The notes beneath the pieces were generated by a model. That model was not told the DNA's origin, ran no database searches, and saw nothing but the letters and a program-made list of their open reading frames with translations. Of a stretch of 64,000 nucleotides of DNA, positions 42,453-51,855 are shown piece after piece (position 1 is the stretch's first letter; every line of letters starts with the position of its first letter). The translations under genes were made by a program, and so were the position numbers. The DNA is from Gammaproteobacteria bacterium (GTDB lineage: Bacteria > Pseudomonadota > Gammaproteobacteria > Burkholderiales > Nitrosomonadaceae), in assembly GCA_030431985.1 (NCBI GenBank), contig JAUIIB010000004.1:41639-105638 (forward strand). Direction: 5' to 3'.

Positions 42453-43406
42453 CTACTTATCATACGTTTTTTTAATATCAGACTTTTGCATAGTTTGCGG
42501 CTGTGAAACATGGCTGCCAGGCGGAACACTGTGCGTCAACCAGACATTACCACCTATGGTCGAACCGCGCCCTATGGTAATTCGCCCTAAAATTGTCGCA
42601 CCCGCATAAATCACTACATCGTCCTCTACAATCGGATGGCGTAAATTACCTTTGACCAGCGCCCCGTTCTCGTCGACCGGAAAACGTTTAGCGCCGAGTG
42701 TCACTGCTTGATATAAACGCACATTCTGTCCAATAATGGCCGTTTCTCCGATAACCACACCTGTTCCATGATCAATGAAGAAACTACCACCAATCTGTGC
42801 CCCTGGATGAATTTCTATACCTGTTACGGAATGCGCAATCTCTGAAATCATGCGCGCTATTAACGGCACGCCCAGATTATGCAGCTCATGTGCAAGACGG
42901 TAGTGTGTAATCGCTTTAATACCCGGATAACACACGAGTACCTCATCAACATTTCGTGCTGCTGGATCGCCTTCATACGCGGCTATAATATCGCTATCAA
43001 GCAAGACTCTAATCTGCGGCAAACGTTTGGCAAACGCCTGAGTAATCTTGATTGATTTCTCCCTATCCTCAGAATTGAGTACCTCCGAACCAGAACCGTA
43101 GTGCAATTCATGTTGGATCTGCACCATTAGTTCACGCAACGTCACATTCAGCGTGTGTCCCACGTAATGATCAATACCCTCATCCGCCAACTCGGATGAG
43201 CCCAATCTATTCGGAAATAAAGCCGCGCTTAACCCTTCTGCTACATTGGCAAGTATTTCGCGCGAAGGTAGCTTCGGCGGCCTATCATGCCGCTTACGAC
43301 TTTCTAGTGAAGCGACCCTTAGATTCTTTAGACTTGAAACAATATCATCAACATCTAGATTAGTGTTTCTGACCTGGCTATCTCTTGTTTTTTTTGTACT
43401 ATTCAC
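42453..43406 (-). CDS. cysE: serine O-acetyltransferase (EpsC-type CysE)
   Basis: 317 aa. An N-terminal helical domain is followed by a left-handed beta-helix of hexapeptide repeats (HPGAQIGGSFFIDHGTGVVI, GETAIIGQNVRLYQAVTLGA, GATILGRITIGRGSTIGGNV). This matches the long serine acetyltransferases, and the histidines in the DHGTG segment are catalytic. It makes O-acetylserine for cysteine synthesis. The protein is longer than E. coli CysE because of an N-terminal extension of some 50 residues. It stands alone on the minus strand. Confidence 0.9.
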   Translation of the reverse strand: MNSTKKTRDSQVRNTNLDVDDIVSSLKNLRVASLESRKRHDRPPKLPSREILANVAEGLSAALFPNRLGSSELADEGIDHYVGHTLNVTLRELMVQIQHELHYGSGSEVLNSEDREKSIKITQAFAKRLPQIRVLLDSDIIAAYEGDPAARNVDEVLVCYPGIKAITHYRLAHELHNLGVPLIARMISEIAHSVTGIEIHPGAQIGGSFFIDHGTGVVIGETAIIGQNVRLYQAVTLGAKRFPVDENGALVKGNLRHPIVEDDVVIYAGATILGRITIGRGSTIGGNVWLTHSVPPGSHVSQPQTMQKSDIKKTYDK

Positions 43407-43889
43407 GCCATTTCAATCCTTATTCATCAATATTTTCATATAGTCAAACCAGCATTGTCATCAATAATTTCATTACATCTTTAATGTCAAAGCGCTCTAT
43501 CTTTCATAGCCCAACCCATCATTATAATACAAAGCGCTATCATGACTTCAAAAGCTTATTTGATGATCTGCTCAGATATTATAAACGTTGGTACGGAGCG
43601 ATTGAATTCTCACTTGCAAAGACTCAATTAATGACCATACATGGTCTGAAGATGGTGCCGATAAAAATATTAAATCATACGCTTCTTTCTAAAAACTACT
43701 CAAGATGTATCAAACCGATTCGTTACAATCTTTAGCTACACGCTATTAATTACAGAAAGTAAATAAACAGAAAATCGCACTGATTATGAATTTCTAGAAA
43801 TAGAAATTTTGGAAAAGCTGTACTTTGAATCAATGCATCGATTTTGATCTAACACGAATAAACCACATACATTTCACCCATAAAAAGAC
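43407..43889. other. intergenic, no gene supported
   Basis: 483 AT-rich bases between divergent cysE and the GGDEF gene. A 116-codon frame crosses it but overlaps cysE and lacks a ribosome site and recognisable sequence. No structural RNA or repeat was seen. Confidence 0.5.
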
Positions 43890-45173
43890 ATGAAAAAAAA
43901 CGCGCTGGTTGTTGAATCAACTCGACTGTTCCGAGGACTGTTACGTGAAACACTGACCAATATCGGTATTAACTGTAAAGTTTTCTCAACTGGAAAAGAA
44001 GCATTAGAAGCTGAACATGAGTATTATGACTTCATCTTTATCGCGCGCACACTTAACGATACCAGCGCTGATATCTTTTTACAGCAATACAATATTAAAT
44101 TCGGTTTAAATGATTCGATGACAGCGATGCTCATTAACGGCACAACCGAAAATATAGAACATGACACAAATGCTGCAAAAAAAGTTGGTTTTAAGTTTAT
44201 CTTTAGTAAAGATCACCTTGAGCAGTTACAAAGCGCTGTGCTTCACAGGCTGGACCATTACACATTTGAGGTTAAAGCAAAAATACTGTTTATTGAAGAT
44301 TCGATATCAATAGGCAAAACTGTCACTCATCTCTTTAACAAAGTGAATGCAGAGGTTCAACATGTTTGCCGCCTTAGTGACCTGAAAGAAACATTCTCTT
44401 ATACACAGTTTGATTTAGTAATTGCCGACTACTATCTAAATGATGGAGAAACAGGCGATGATGTCATTAACTATATCCGAAACCATGAAAACCAAGACAA
44501 GACGACAATACCTATTCTAATTGCCTCCGGAGAAACCAATCAACACAACCGTACAGCATTTCTCAGAAATGGTGCAAACGATTTCATCATCAAACCTTAT
44601 GATAATGATGAATTACTCGTAAGATCGTCTAATTTAATTAGATATCACAGACTGCTGCAAACTACTCGCGATCAAAAAAATCAACTCGCAAAAATGGCGC
44701 TAACCGATCAGCTGACTGGTCTCTATAATCGACACGCACTGTATAATTTTGGTCCAAAATACCTGACCAACGCAGCACGATACAACAATCATCTATCGCT
44801 TATTATCGTTGATCTTGATGATTTCAAAAAAATAAACGATACGTATGGACACAGCACTGGCGATTTAGTGTTAAAAAAAACTGCCACAACTCTTACAGAT
44901 AAATGCAGAACAGAAGACTTCGTCGCTCGATTTGGTGGCGAGGAATTTGTGATATTTCTAACTAATTGCGATCTCGAAAAAGCCGTCAATAAGGCAGAAA
45001 AACTGAGAGAGGCAATCGAAGCATGTAAACCAGAGAAACTAAATATTACCGCAAGTTTCGGTATCGCTCAACTGTTACATAGCGACAGTATCAATACATT
45101 ATTTGATCGCGCTGACAAAGCTGTTTACAGAGCAAAAAACTCAGGTAAGAATCAAGTCATGACGGAATGCTGA
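43890..45173 (+). CDS. two-receiver diguanylate cyclase (REC-REC-GGDEF)
   Basis: 427 aa. The first receiver-like domain (1-125) has lost the phosphoacceptor (FIFIARTLND where Asp is expected). The second (about 130-250) keeps it in LVIADYYLNDGE. A GGDEF domain follows with RFGGEEF (motif near 349-353) and an intact I-site RTED five residues before it. It should make cyclic di-GMP on phosphorylation of the second receiver, with product inhibition. No cognate kinase lies beside it. It converges on spoT. Confidence 0.92.
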   Translation: MKKNALVVESTRLFRGLLRETLTNIGINCKVFSTGKEALEAEHEYYDFIFIARTLNDTSADIFLQQYNIKFGLNDSMTAMLINGTTENIEHDTNAAKKVGFKFIFSKDHLEQLQSAVLHRLDHYTFEVKAKILFIEDSISIGKTVTHLFNKVNAEVQHVCRLSDLKETFSYTQFDLVIADYYLNDGETGDDVINYIRNHENQDKTTIPILIASGETNQHNRTAFLRNGANDFIIKPYDNDELLVRSSNLIRYHRLLQTTRDQKNQLAKMALTDQLTGLYNRHALYNFGPKYLTNAARYNNHLSLIIVDLDDFKKINDTYGHSTGDLVLKKTATTLTDKCRTEDFVARFGGEEFVIFLTNCDLEKAVNKAEKLREAIEACKPEKLNITASFGIAQLLHSDSINTLFDRADKAVYRAKNSGKNQVMTEC

Positions 45174-45251
45174 AGTGAAAAACTCAATGGTACAGTCTCG
45201 CTTTTCATCTTGTTAAATCACATACCCAGACCCTGGTATCGAGTCCCGCAA

Positions 45252-47351
45252 TTAAATACACGTAATTCTGGCGACCTCCTTAATACGTCTTAGATCACGT
45301 ATAACTTGGGCCAAATGATCCCGGTTCTTGACCTGTAGAATAAAACTGATAGCCGTATAATCTTTCTCACTTTCCATGGCAACGTCGTCAATATTTGATT
45401 CCGTTTTTGCAATAGCAGCGGCAATTCGTGCCAGAACACCATGTCTATTAGCGGCATCAATTTTAATTTTAACCGAAAATGTGCGTTCGATATTCTTACC
45501 CCAGGTGACGTCTAGATAATTTTCCGGATTTTTTTGCGTTCTTGAAATCACACTACAGTTGTGTGTATGAATAACCAAACCGTGGTCTTTTTTAATAACG
45601 CCGACGATGACATCACCGGGTATTGGGTAACAGCATTTTGCAAACTGTACTGTCAAACCTTCGGTTCCCAGAATCGTTATCGGATCACTGGAGACCTCTT
45701 CTTTTTTGACCGATTCCAAAGGGGAAACCAGTCTTTTCGCGATCACAGCAGGCAACTGTTTTCCCAACGCCAAATCAGCCAGCAATGCTTGTTTAGATTT
45801 TGCCTTACTGTCTCTCACCAGTTTTTCCCACTGTGAATCGCTAACTAATTCAAATCTAATATTCAAGGCAAGCAAAGCCTGATTAAGCATACGTTCACCC
45901 AGTTTAACCGATTCATCAAACTGGATTGTTTTCAGAAAATGACGGATATGTGAACGTGCTCTGCCCGTTACAACATAGCTCAACCAGGACGGATTAGGCT
46001 TGGCATATGGCGCCGTGACAATCTCGACGCTGTCGCCGTTTTTAAGCTCAGTTCTCAGTGGTGCATTCTCACCATTAATCTTGGCAGCCACACAACTATT
46101 ACCAATATCAGAGTGAATAGCATACGCAAAATCAACCACAGTTGAGCGTCTTGGCAATGTCAGAATTTTTCCTTGTGGTGTAAACACATAAACATCACCC
46201 GGAAACAAATCAATTTTCAGATGCTCCAGAAACTCCATCGAATCTGCTGAATCACTCAATATTTCCTGCAGACTCTGTAGCCATTGATGTGTCTTCATCT
46301 GCAAATCATCGAGATCTGTTGACGTCTTATACATCCAGTGTGAGGCCACACCATTTTCCGCAATTCGGTGCATTTCCTCAGTTCGAATTTGCATTTCTAT
46401 GGGAATACCAAACGGCCCCAGCAAGGTGCTGTGTAACGACTGATAGCCATTTGCCTTGGGAATCGCTATATAATCTTTAAATTTACCCGGTATCGGCCTG
46501 TATAAACCGTGCAGCGCACCCAGTGTCAGATAACAGGAAGAAACATCCTTGACAATAACTCTAAAACCATAAATATCCAGCACTTCTGAAAACGACAGTT
46601 GTTTTTCCACCATTTTCTTATATATGCTGTAAATATGCTTCTCACGTCCACTCACCAACGCATCAATTTTCGCCCCTTTGAGTGTACCGATGATCGCATC
46701 TTGTATTTTCCCAAGAACTTCGCGGCGGTTGCCTCGCGCACCCTTAGTTGCCTTAACCAGCACACGGTAACGTAGGGGATGAGAATAACGAAAACTGAGT
46801 TCCTGCAATTCCTGGTAAATGTTATTTAGGCCTAACCGATGTGCAATCGGCGCATAAATTTCCAGTGTTTCACGCGCAATACTCCGCTGCTTCTCAGCCC
46901 GCATGACATCAAGTGTTTGCATATTATGCAATCGGTCGGCCAATTTAATCAAAATGACCCGGACATCTCGTGCCATAGCCAAAAACATTTTACGAAAATT
47001 TTCAGCCTGGGCCTCAGCTTGTGTCTGAAATTGTATTTTATCCAATTTAGACACACCATCCACCAATTCAGCCACCGACTCACCAAATCGTTGGCCAATA
47101 TCTTCCTTTGAAATATCAGTGTCTTCTACGACATCATGCAACAACGCTGCTGTAAGTGTCGGCGCATCCATATGCAACTCACCTAAAATTCTTGCAACTG
47201 CTAGGGGATGGGATATATAGGGCTCTCCTGATTTCCTGAACTGCCCTGAATGTGCACCTTGGCCAAAAGAATAGGCATTTTTCAGCTGAAAAACATCTTC
47301 CGGTCTCAGATATTGTGCAGCTTCGGAAAACAATAATTCAGCCTGTTGCAT
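45252..47351 (-). CDS. spoT: bifunctional (p)ppGpp synthetase/hydrolase SpoT
   Basis: 699 aa from ATG 47351 (MQQAELLFSEAAQYL); the longer frame adds an unlikely hydrophobic leader. The HD hydrolase motif HDVVEDTD lies near residue 70, so hydrolase activity is expected. The synthetase region includes GKFKDYIAIPKANGYQSLHS. TGS (VYVFTPQGKILTLPRRSTVV), a zinc-finger/CC segment and a C-terminal ACT domain complete the long RSH form. It controls the stringent response. It lies downstream of gmk and rpoZ in the standard order. Confidence 0.95.
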   Translation of the reverse strand: MQQAELLFSEAAQYLRPEDVFQLKNAYSFGQGAHSGQFRKSGEPYISHPLAVARILGELHMDAPTLTAALLHDVVEDTDISKEDIGQRFGESVAELVDGVSKLDKIQFQTQAEAQAENFRKMFLAMARDVRVILIKLADRLHNMQTLDVMRAEKQRSIARETLEIYAPIAHRLGLNNIYQELQELSFRYSHPLRYRVLVKATKGARGNRREVLGKIQDAIIGTLKGAKIDALVSGREKHIYSIYKKMVEKQLSFSEVLDIYGFRVIVKDVSSCYLTLGALHGLYRPIPGKFKDYIAIPKANGYQSLHSTLLGPFGIPIEMQIRTEEMHRIAENGVASHWMYKTSTDLDDLQMKTHQWLQSLQEILSDSADSMEFLEHLKIDLFPGDVYVFTPQGKILTLPRRSTVVDFAYAIHSDIGNSCVAAKINGENAPLRTELKNGDSVEIVTAPYAKPNPSWLSYVVTGRARSHIRHFLKTIQFDESVKLGERMLNQALLALNIRFELVSDSQWEKLVRDSKAKSKQALLADLALGKQLPAVIAKRLVSPLESVKKEEVSSDPITILGTEGLTVQFAKCCYPIPGDVIVGVIKKDHGLVIHTHNCSVISRTQKNPENYLDVTWGKNIERTFSVKIKIDAANRHGVLARIAAAIAKTESNIDDVAMESEKDYTAISFILQVKNRDHLAQVIRDLRRIKEVARITCI

Positions 47352-47445
47352 TGGATTAATTTTAAAACAAACTATGAAAAAATAGCTCCAACACAATTAT
47401 ATTTTTTATGAAGCAGCCATCGGTTGGGTCATTTCGTTCGAGATA

Positions 47446-47652
47446 CTACAGGTTCTTCGCGCTGAGTATATCGATACCATATTTATCTTGTGACATTTCG
47501 CGTAATGCAAGTACTGTCGGTTTATCACGCGCCGGTTCAATCATAGGTGCTGAACCAATCGCCAGCTGTCTTGCGCGGACTGTCGCCGCTAATGTCATAT
47601 CGAAACGATTAGGGATTTTCGTTAAACAATCATCTACTGTAATTCGTGCCAT
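47446..47652 (-). CDS. rpoZ: RNA polymerase omega subunit
   Basis: 68 aa: [19 protein letters not shown] and [11 protein letters not shown] are diagnostic. It helps assemble the beta-prime subunit and takes part in ppGpp sensing. It lies 54 bases after gmk and about 95 bases before spoT, the conserved gmk-rpoZ-spoT cluster. Confidence 0.95.
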   Translation of the reverse strand: MARITVDDCLTKIPNRFDMTLAATVRARQLAIGSAPMIEPARDKPTVLALREMSQDKYGIDILSAKNL

Positions 47653-47706
47653 AACGTTCTTTTCATTAAGTGGATAAATAACGTATTATTTCTCAATAAT
47701 ACACGA

Positions 47707-48318
47707 TCAGGTGAGCTGTGCGATCAATGTCTGATATTTTTCCATTTGCGGTTTAGTTCTCAGACGTTCTGCATTAATAATACAAGCTAAATTATTTACT
47801 GCTGTTTCCAGCTTATCATTAATAATAACATAGTCGAATTCGTTCACATGGCTAACTTCTTCGCGTGCAGCCGCCAATCGTCTGTTAATCACATCTTCAT
47901 GATCCTGGTCGCGTGCCACAAGCCGCTCTTCCTGCATTTTACTCGATGGCGGTAAAATAAAAATTCCAACAGCATCTGGGAAAAAACTACGTATCTGCGC
48001 AGCGCCCTGACAGTCAATTTCAAGTAGCACATCCTGCCCTGAATCCATCGCCGCTTTGATCCATTTCTGTGACGTGCCATACCAGTTACCATAGACTTCA
48101 GCGCTTTCTAAAAACTCACCTTGAACTTGCATCTGTTTGAAACGTTCTTCACTCACAAAATAATAGTCGCGCCCATCCACTTCAACCTGCCGCCTTGGAC
48201 GTGAAGTATAAGAAACTGACAATTTGATTTGATCATCCTTTTTTAATAATTCTTTAATAACACTTGTCTTCCCTGTTCCGGACGGTGCACTGATAATAAA
48301 CAAACACCCTGCTGTCAT
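47707..48318 (-). CDS. gmk: guanylate kinase
   Basis: 203 aa from ATG 48318 (MTAGCLFIISAPSGTGKTS); starts at 48324 or a TTG at 48348 are possible. The P-loop is APSGTGKTS, and GMP-binding segments are SVSYTSRPRR and VDGRDYYFVS. It converts GMP to GDP, feeding GTP and ppGpp pools. First gene of gmk-rpoZ-spoT. Confidence 0.95.
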   Translation of the reverse strand: MTAGCLFIISAPSGTGKTSVIKELLKKDDQIKLSVSYTSRPRRQVEVDGRDYYFVSEERFKQMQVQGEFLESAEVYGNWYGTSQKWIKAAMDSGQDVLLEIDCQGAAQIRSFFPDAVGIFILPPSSKMQEERLVARDQDHEDVINRRLAAAREEVSHVNEFDYVIINDKLETAVNNLACIINAERLRTKPQMEKYQTLIAQLT

Positions 48319-48355
48319 AAACATAATCCCATGATATTCAGGTTTCAAAAAACAC

Positions 48356-49990
48356 TTATCGTGAATGCAACGCAGTAACCACTTGAGCCTTTAATGTCTT
48401 AATCAATCTCATTTCTTCAGATGATATACCTTCAGGCGCTTCATGTTGACGATCAGCATAAAACAGACCGACTCGTTTTTCATTGACCACTAAAGGCAAA
48501 ACGATAAAACTTCGGGCATCCGACAATAATTTAACATGCCATTCGGGCAACAAGCTACGTACCTTAGTGATTGTCGCATCTGAAATTACCAAGTCGACAT
48601 TATTTTTCATTGCCAAATGAAATAAATCGTTAGAAGCGGCGAGTGGAAATACAAAACCCTTCTGAAAAACCTGATAATCACTTCCTAAGGAACTACGGGC
48701 ACGATAACATTTATTCTCCTGATCCCTCAGACACAACGTGATAAAACGAAACCCTAAGCTATTATAAAATGTTTCCAAAGAGAGTGTAATCAGATCGCTC
48801 AGTTTGTACTTTCCTGACGCTGTAATCTCAGTGAGATCCTGTACACCCGTTAGTAATAAACTGGCCGCGCTGTATGGTTTACCACTTGGGTAGCGTTGCT
48901 CATCTCGTTCTTCCTCGTTTTCATTAAATGCAAATGCCAACTCTTTAACTATCTTCTCTTCGGCCTCATTGTTTAATTCAACTTGCGTCGAACTCATGCC
49001 GATTTCCTTTTTCTCATTGGGTGAATTCAGGTTCACATTCAATTCGAATGATTTCGTTTCTTTATTTGCGTTTGTAACCAACAAATCCAGTCGCTTCTTA
49101 TCCAGATTCAATGCTTTACCAAACCGAGCCAAAAGTGCATCGGCCAATTCCGAGTCCTGGGACTCAGCCGAATTTAGAACCAAGGGCACGGCTTTATCAC
49201 TAAACTCAACAGCCTGCTGCATCCACTCCAGCCTGTTCTTAGGTGGCTGAAAAGCATTAGCTGAAGAAACTTTCAGCGTTTGGATAATGCTCGCTGGCAT
49301 CTCCCAGGTCTCAAGTATTTTCTCTACACACTGATCCAAATCAAATTGGAGTACCTGCTTGGCAGCCTGTGCCGGTGTATGCGTGCCCTGCTCCATCAAA
49401 TCAGCCATATCCCGGTAATGATCGGGATAATAAGCGGCGAGTAACAAACGTCCAAGATTCTTAAATAGTGCCGCAACGGCTACCTCCTCTGCATCATTAA
49501 AGCAACTATACCGAGCCAGCTCACGACTCACCATGCTTGCAGCCAACGCACTGACCAATTCATGTCGCACGTGTTTAGCTTCCTTCCCAGGCATAGCGTC
49601 GACCAGCATAATTGCCAGCGCACAAGCTTTAACGGTGTTAAAACCAAGTAAAAAAATGGCTTTGCTGACACTGGTGATTGCTTTAGATGAATCGGTACGA
49701 AATGAAACTGAATTGGAAAGCCGTAGAACCTTCTGGGTGAGAGAAACGTCCGACAGCACAAAATAAGTCAATTTACGTATTGATTCATCGTCGGAAGAAG
49801 AAAGCCTTACAATCTGTGATATTGAAGTGCCTAATGCAGGCAATGCCTGGTCGTTATGGATTGCGGCTAACAGGCCTTTTTCAACTGTATTCGCTTGAGA
49901 AGCTTGATTTATTTTTTGAGTTGTTGGTGGAATGCCCTGAGGTATACTGGATAAATCCTCTACTTGTACTGGTTTGGCCATTTTGCCCAA
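48356..49990 (-). CDS. HDOD and GAF domain signalling protein
   Basis: 544 aa. An HDOD domain (about 35-240) includes SISQIVRLSSSDDESIRKLT, VLSDVSLTQKVLRLSNS and FKNLGRLLLAAYYPDHY. It is followed by a linker and a C-terminal GAF-like domain (about 375-540; SLETFYNSLGFRFITLCLRD, FIVLPLVVNEKRVGLFYADR). HDOD proteins are non-catalytic relatives of HD-GYP regulators, often in motility, stress or c-di-GMP signalling. The partner is unknown. It lies just upstream of gmk on the same strand. Confidence 0.88.
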   Translation of the reverse strand: MGKMAKPVQVEDLSSIPQGIPPTTQKINQASQANTVEKGLLAAIHNDQALPALGTSISQIVRLSSSDDESIRKLTYFVLSDVSLTQKVLRLSNSVSFRTDSSKAITSVSKAIFLLGFNTVKACALAIMLVDAMPGKEAKHVRHELVSALAASMVSRELARYSCFNDAEEVAVAALFKNLGRLLLAAYYPDHYRDMADLMEQGTHTPAQAAKQVLQFDLDQCVEKILETWEMPASIIQTLKVSSANAFQPPKNRLEWMQQAVEFSDKAVPLVLNSAESQDSELADALLARFGKALNLDKKRLDLLVTNANKETKSFELNVNLNSPNEKKEIGMSSTQVELNNEAEEKIVKELAFAFNENEEERDEQRYPSGKPYSAASLLLTGVQDLTEITASGKYKLSDLITLSLETFYNSLGFRFITLCLRDQENKCYRARSSLGSDYQVFQKGFVFPLAASNDLFHLAMKNNVDLVISDATITKVRSLLPEWHVKLLSDARSFIVLPLVVNEKRVGLFYADRQHEAPEGISSEEMRLIKTLKAQVVTALHSR

Positions 49991-50445
49991 CTCCTAAAAC
50001 ATCCTATCGACAAATAACAATAAGCATACCGCAATAAAAACTGCAAATTATTATTAACAAGGGAACAATTACACGGTTAATATCTGTTTATAGCGCATTG
50101 GCGTATGCAACTATCGGCTGAATAAGCCGGGAATTAACGGTAAATTTAGGCAATACCACTTTATCAAAATTATACGAACAGCTTGAGCAAGATCATAAAT
50201 GAAATGATCAGATTGAATCTCAGTAACAATCGGCGCGTCACCTCGCGCCGCTTTGATATTTCTGAAATCCGGTATCCATATATTTATCAGCCTTTTGGTA
50301 GATCTATCGTATTACCAAAAGATATCTCGATAATTAATGGATTAAATATAATTTTGAAGCATCGTACCCAAGATAATTCTCTCTATGGGGCAGAATCAAA
50401 CAGTCACACATTAACCTATAAAACCTCTAATTCAGGCATACTGGA
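49991..50445. other. intergenic, no gene seen
   Basis: 455 AT-rich bases between dsbA and the HDOD gene, both on the minus strand. A short frame at 50183-50545 runs into dsbA and looks non-coding. No terminator with a clear stem and T-run was found. Confidence 0.45.
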
Positions 50446-51087
50446 CTATTGTGCTTTTGATTTCCTCACCATATCAATAATCTCGTTAAGAGTGTGGATG
50501 GTATCCTGCGGCGTCCCACCTTTTCGATTCATAGTCAGATATTGACCATCAATAACAAAAGCCGGTACACCCGTTAATTGATACTGGCGCATCATCTGAT
50601 TCGAACGGGCAATCTGATTCTGTGTTGTAAATGAATTATATACATTAGCAAACTTTTCTTTATCGACACCTTGCTGCCCTATCCAGTTAAATAAAACAGA
50701 CTCATCGTTTATATCGAGATTGGCATCGTGTACCGCATGATAAACCCTATCGTGGAGCAGTTCTATGGCATTCATTGTTGCAATGGTATAAAACGTTTTA
50801 GCACCAGGTATCCAATTGCTCCTGAAAATTGCAGGAACATATCGAAAATCCACATCATCCGGTTTATTTTTCAACCAATCTTTAATATGTGGATGTAGCT
50901 GGTTACAATGCGGGCAGCCATACCAAAAAAATTCAATGACTTCGATACGCGACTTATCCTGGGTCGGTTGAGGATTCTTAAGTACTTTATAATCCTGCCC
51001 TACAACTATTTCTGCGTGCGTACCGGTCATGCCTATTAACACAATTCCAGAAAATACTATAATCGCTAACAGTCTGTTCATCTGCAT
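50446..51087 (-). CDS. dsbA: thiol:disulphide interchange protein DsbA
   Basis: 213 aa from ATG 51087, with AGAGGG five bases upstream. A signal peptide (about 1-24) precedes a thioredoxin fold with active site FFWYGCPHCNQLHP (CPHC near residue 55-58) and the cis-Pro loop TGVPAFVIDG. It introduces disulphides into exported proteins such as cytochrome biogenesis factors. It follows the SPOR gene after 58 bases in the argS-SPOR-dsbA cluster. Confidence 0.93.
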   Translation of the reverse strand: MQMNRLLAIIVFSGIVLIGMTGTHAEIVVGQDYKVLKNPQPTQDKSRIEVIEFFWYGCPHCNQLHPHIKDWLKNKPDDVDFRYVPAIFRSNWIPGAKTFYTIATMNAIELLHDRVYHAVHDANLDINDESVLFNWIGQQGVDKEKFANVYNSFTTQNQIARSNQMMRQYQLTGVPAFVIDGQYLTMNRKGGTPQDTIHTLNEIIDMVRKSKAQ

Positions 51088-51145
51088 GTTTACCCTCTGT
51101 CTAATAATTGAAACAAGTGAAGAAATCACAAAACCACCTCAGCGT

Positions 51146-51826
51146 TCATCGAACTTTGATAAATTGTGCGTCAATTCCATTTTCCCGTAACATACGATGC
51201 GTACTATCGACACGGCTTTTTTGAGTAAACGGACCGACCCGCACACGATACCAAACCCCCTTTTCCGGCAAATTGGCCGATTGCACAGATGCAATTATCC
51301 CTAATAATGCTAGCCGGGCTTTAAGTTTATCGGCATCCGCACTGTTACGGAATGAACCAACCTGAAGGTAATAAGAACCTGCAGTCTCCTTATCTCGTTG
51401 AATCACCTTCTCCTGCACAGGTGTTTCGATCTTTGGTGATATTGCTGCGGAAGGGGAAATCAATGTGGGTTTTTCAGCGGCTTGCTGCTTTTCAACGACC
51501 TGCGGCACATCATACGTCACATCTGATGAACTCTCTTCAGGTAAGATATCGTAAAAATCAAAGCGTGTTTTTTGGTCTTCTTGTTTTGTATTTGCGGTCT
51601 GGGATTCTGAGCTGAGACGCTGCTTACCGCCCTCGTCGCTATCAACCCCTTCATAGCTGCTTATCTGAGGATCTGTTAAAAATGGACTCGGCACCTGTTC
51701 TAAGTAGAACCAGATACCAATAGCACTCACAATACCCAGTGTATAACCAATAAAAATACCCAAAATTAAAGTAGATTTACTGCTTTTGGATGCTGAGGAC
51801 TTACGGGATTTATAGTCACGACTCAT
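51146..51826 (-). CDS. SPOR-domain protein (FtsN-like)
   Basis: 226 aa. A basic N-terminus and one membrane segment (about 21-43), then a Pro/Glu-rich periplasmic linker, then a C-terminal SPOR domain (about 148-226; YYLQVGSFRNSADADKLKAR and GVWYRVRVGPF). SPOR domains bind denuded septal peptidoglycan, so it is probably a cell-division protein of FtsN type. It lies directly downstream of argS, the usual place in betaproteobacteria. Confidence 0.9.
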   Translation of the reverse strand: MSRDYKSRKSSASKSSKSTLILGIFIGYTLGIVSAIGIWFYLEQVPSPFLTDPQISSYEGVDSDEGGKQRLSSESQTANTKQEDQKTRFDFYDILPEESSSDVTYDVPQVVEKQQAAEKPTLISPSAAISPKIETPVQEKVIQRDKETAGSYYLQVGSFRNSADADKLKARLALLGIIASVQSANLPEKGVWYRVRVGPFTQKSRVDSTHRMLRENGIDAQFIKVR

Positions 51827-51855
51827 GAATGTTCCACACCTCTTATAGATAACAC

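Noticed and set aside
43385..43735. 116-codon frame between cysE and the GGDEF gene
   Set aside because: It begins inside cysE on the opposite strand, with no ribosome site and no recognisable sequence.
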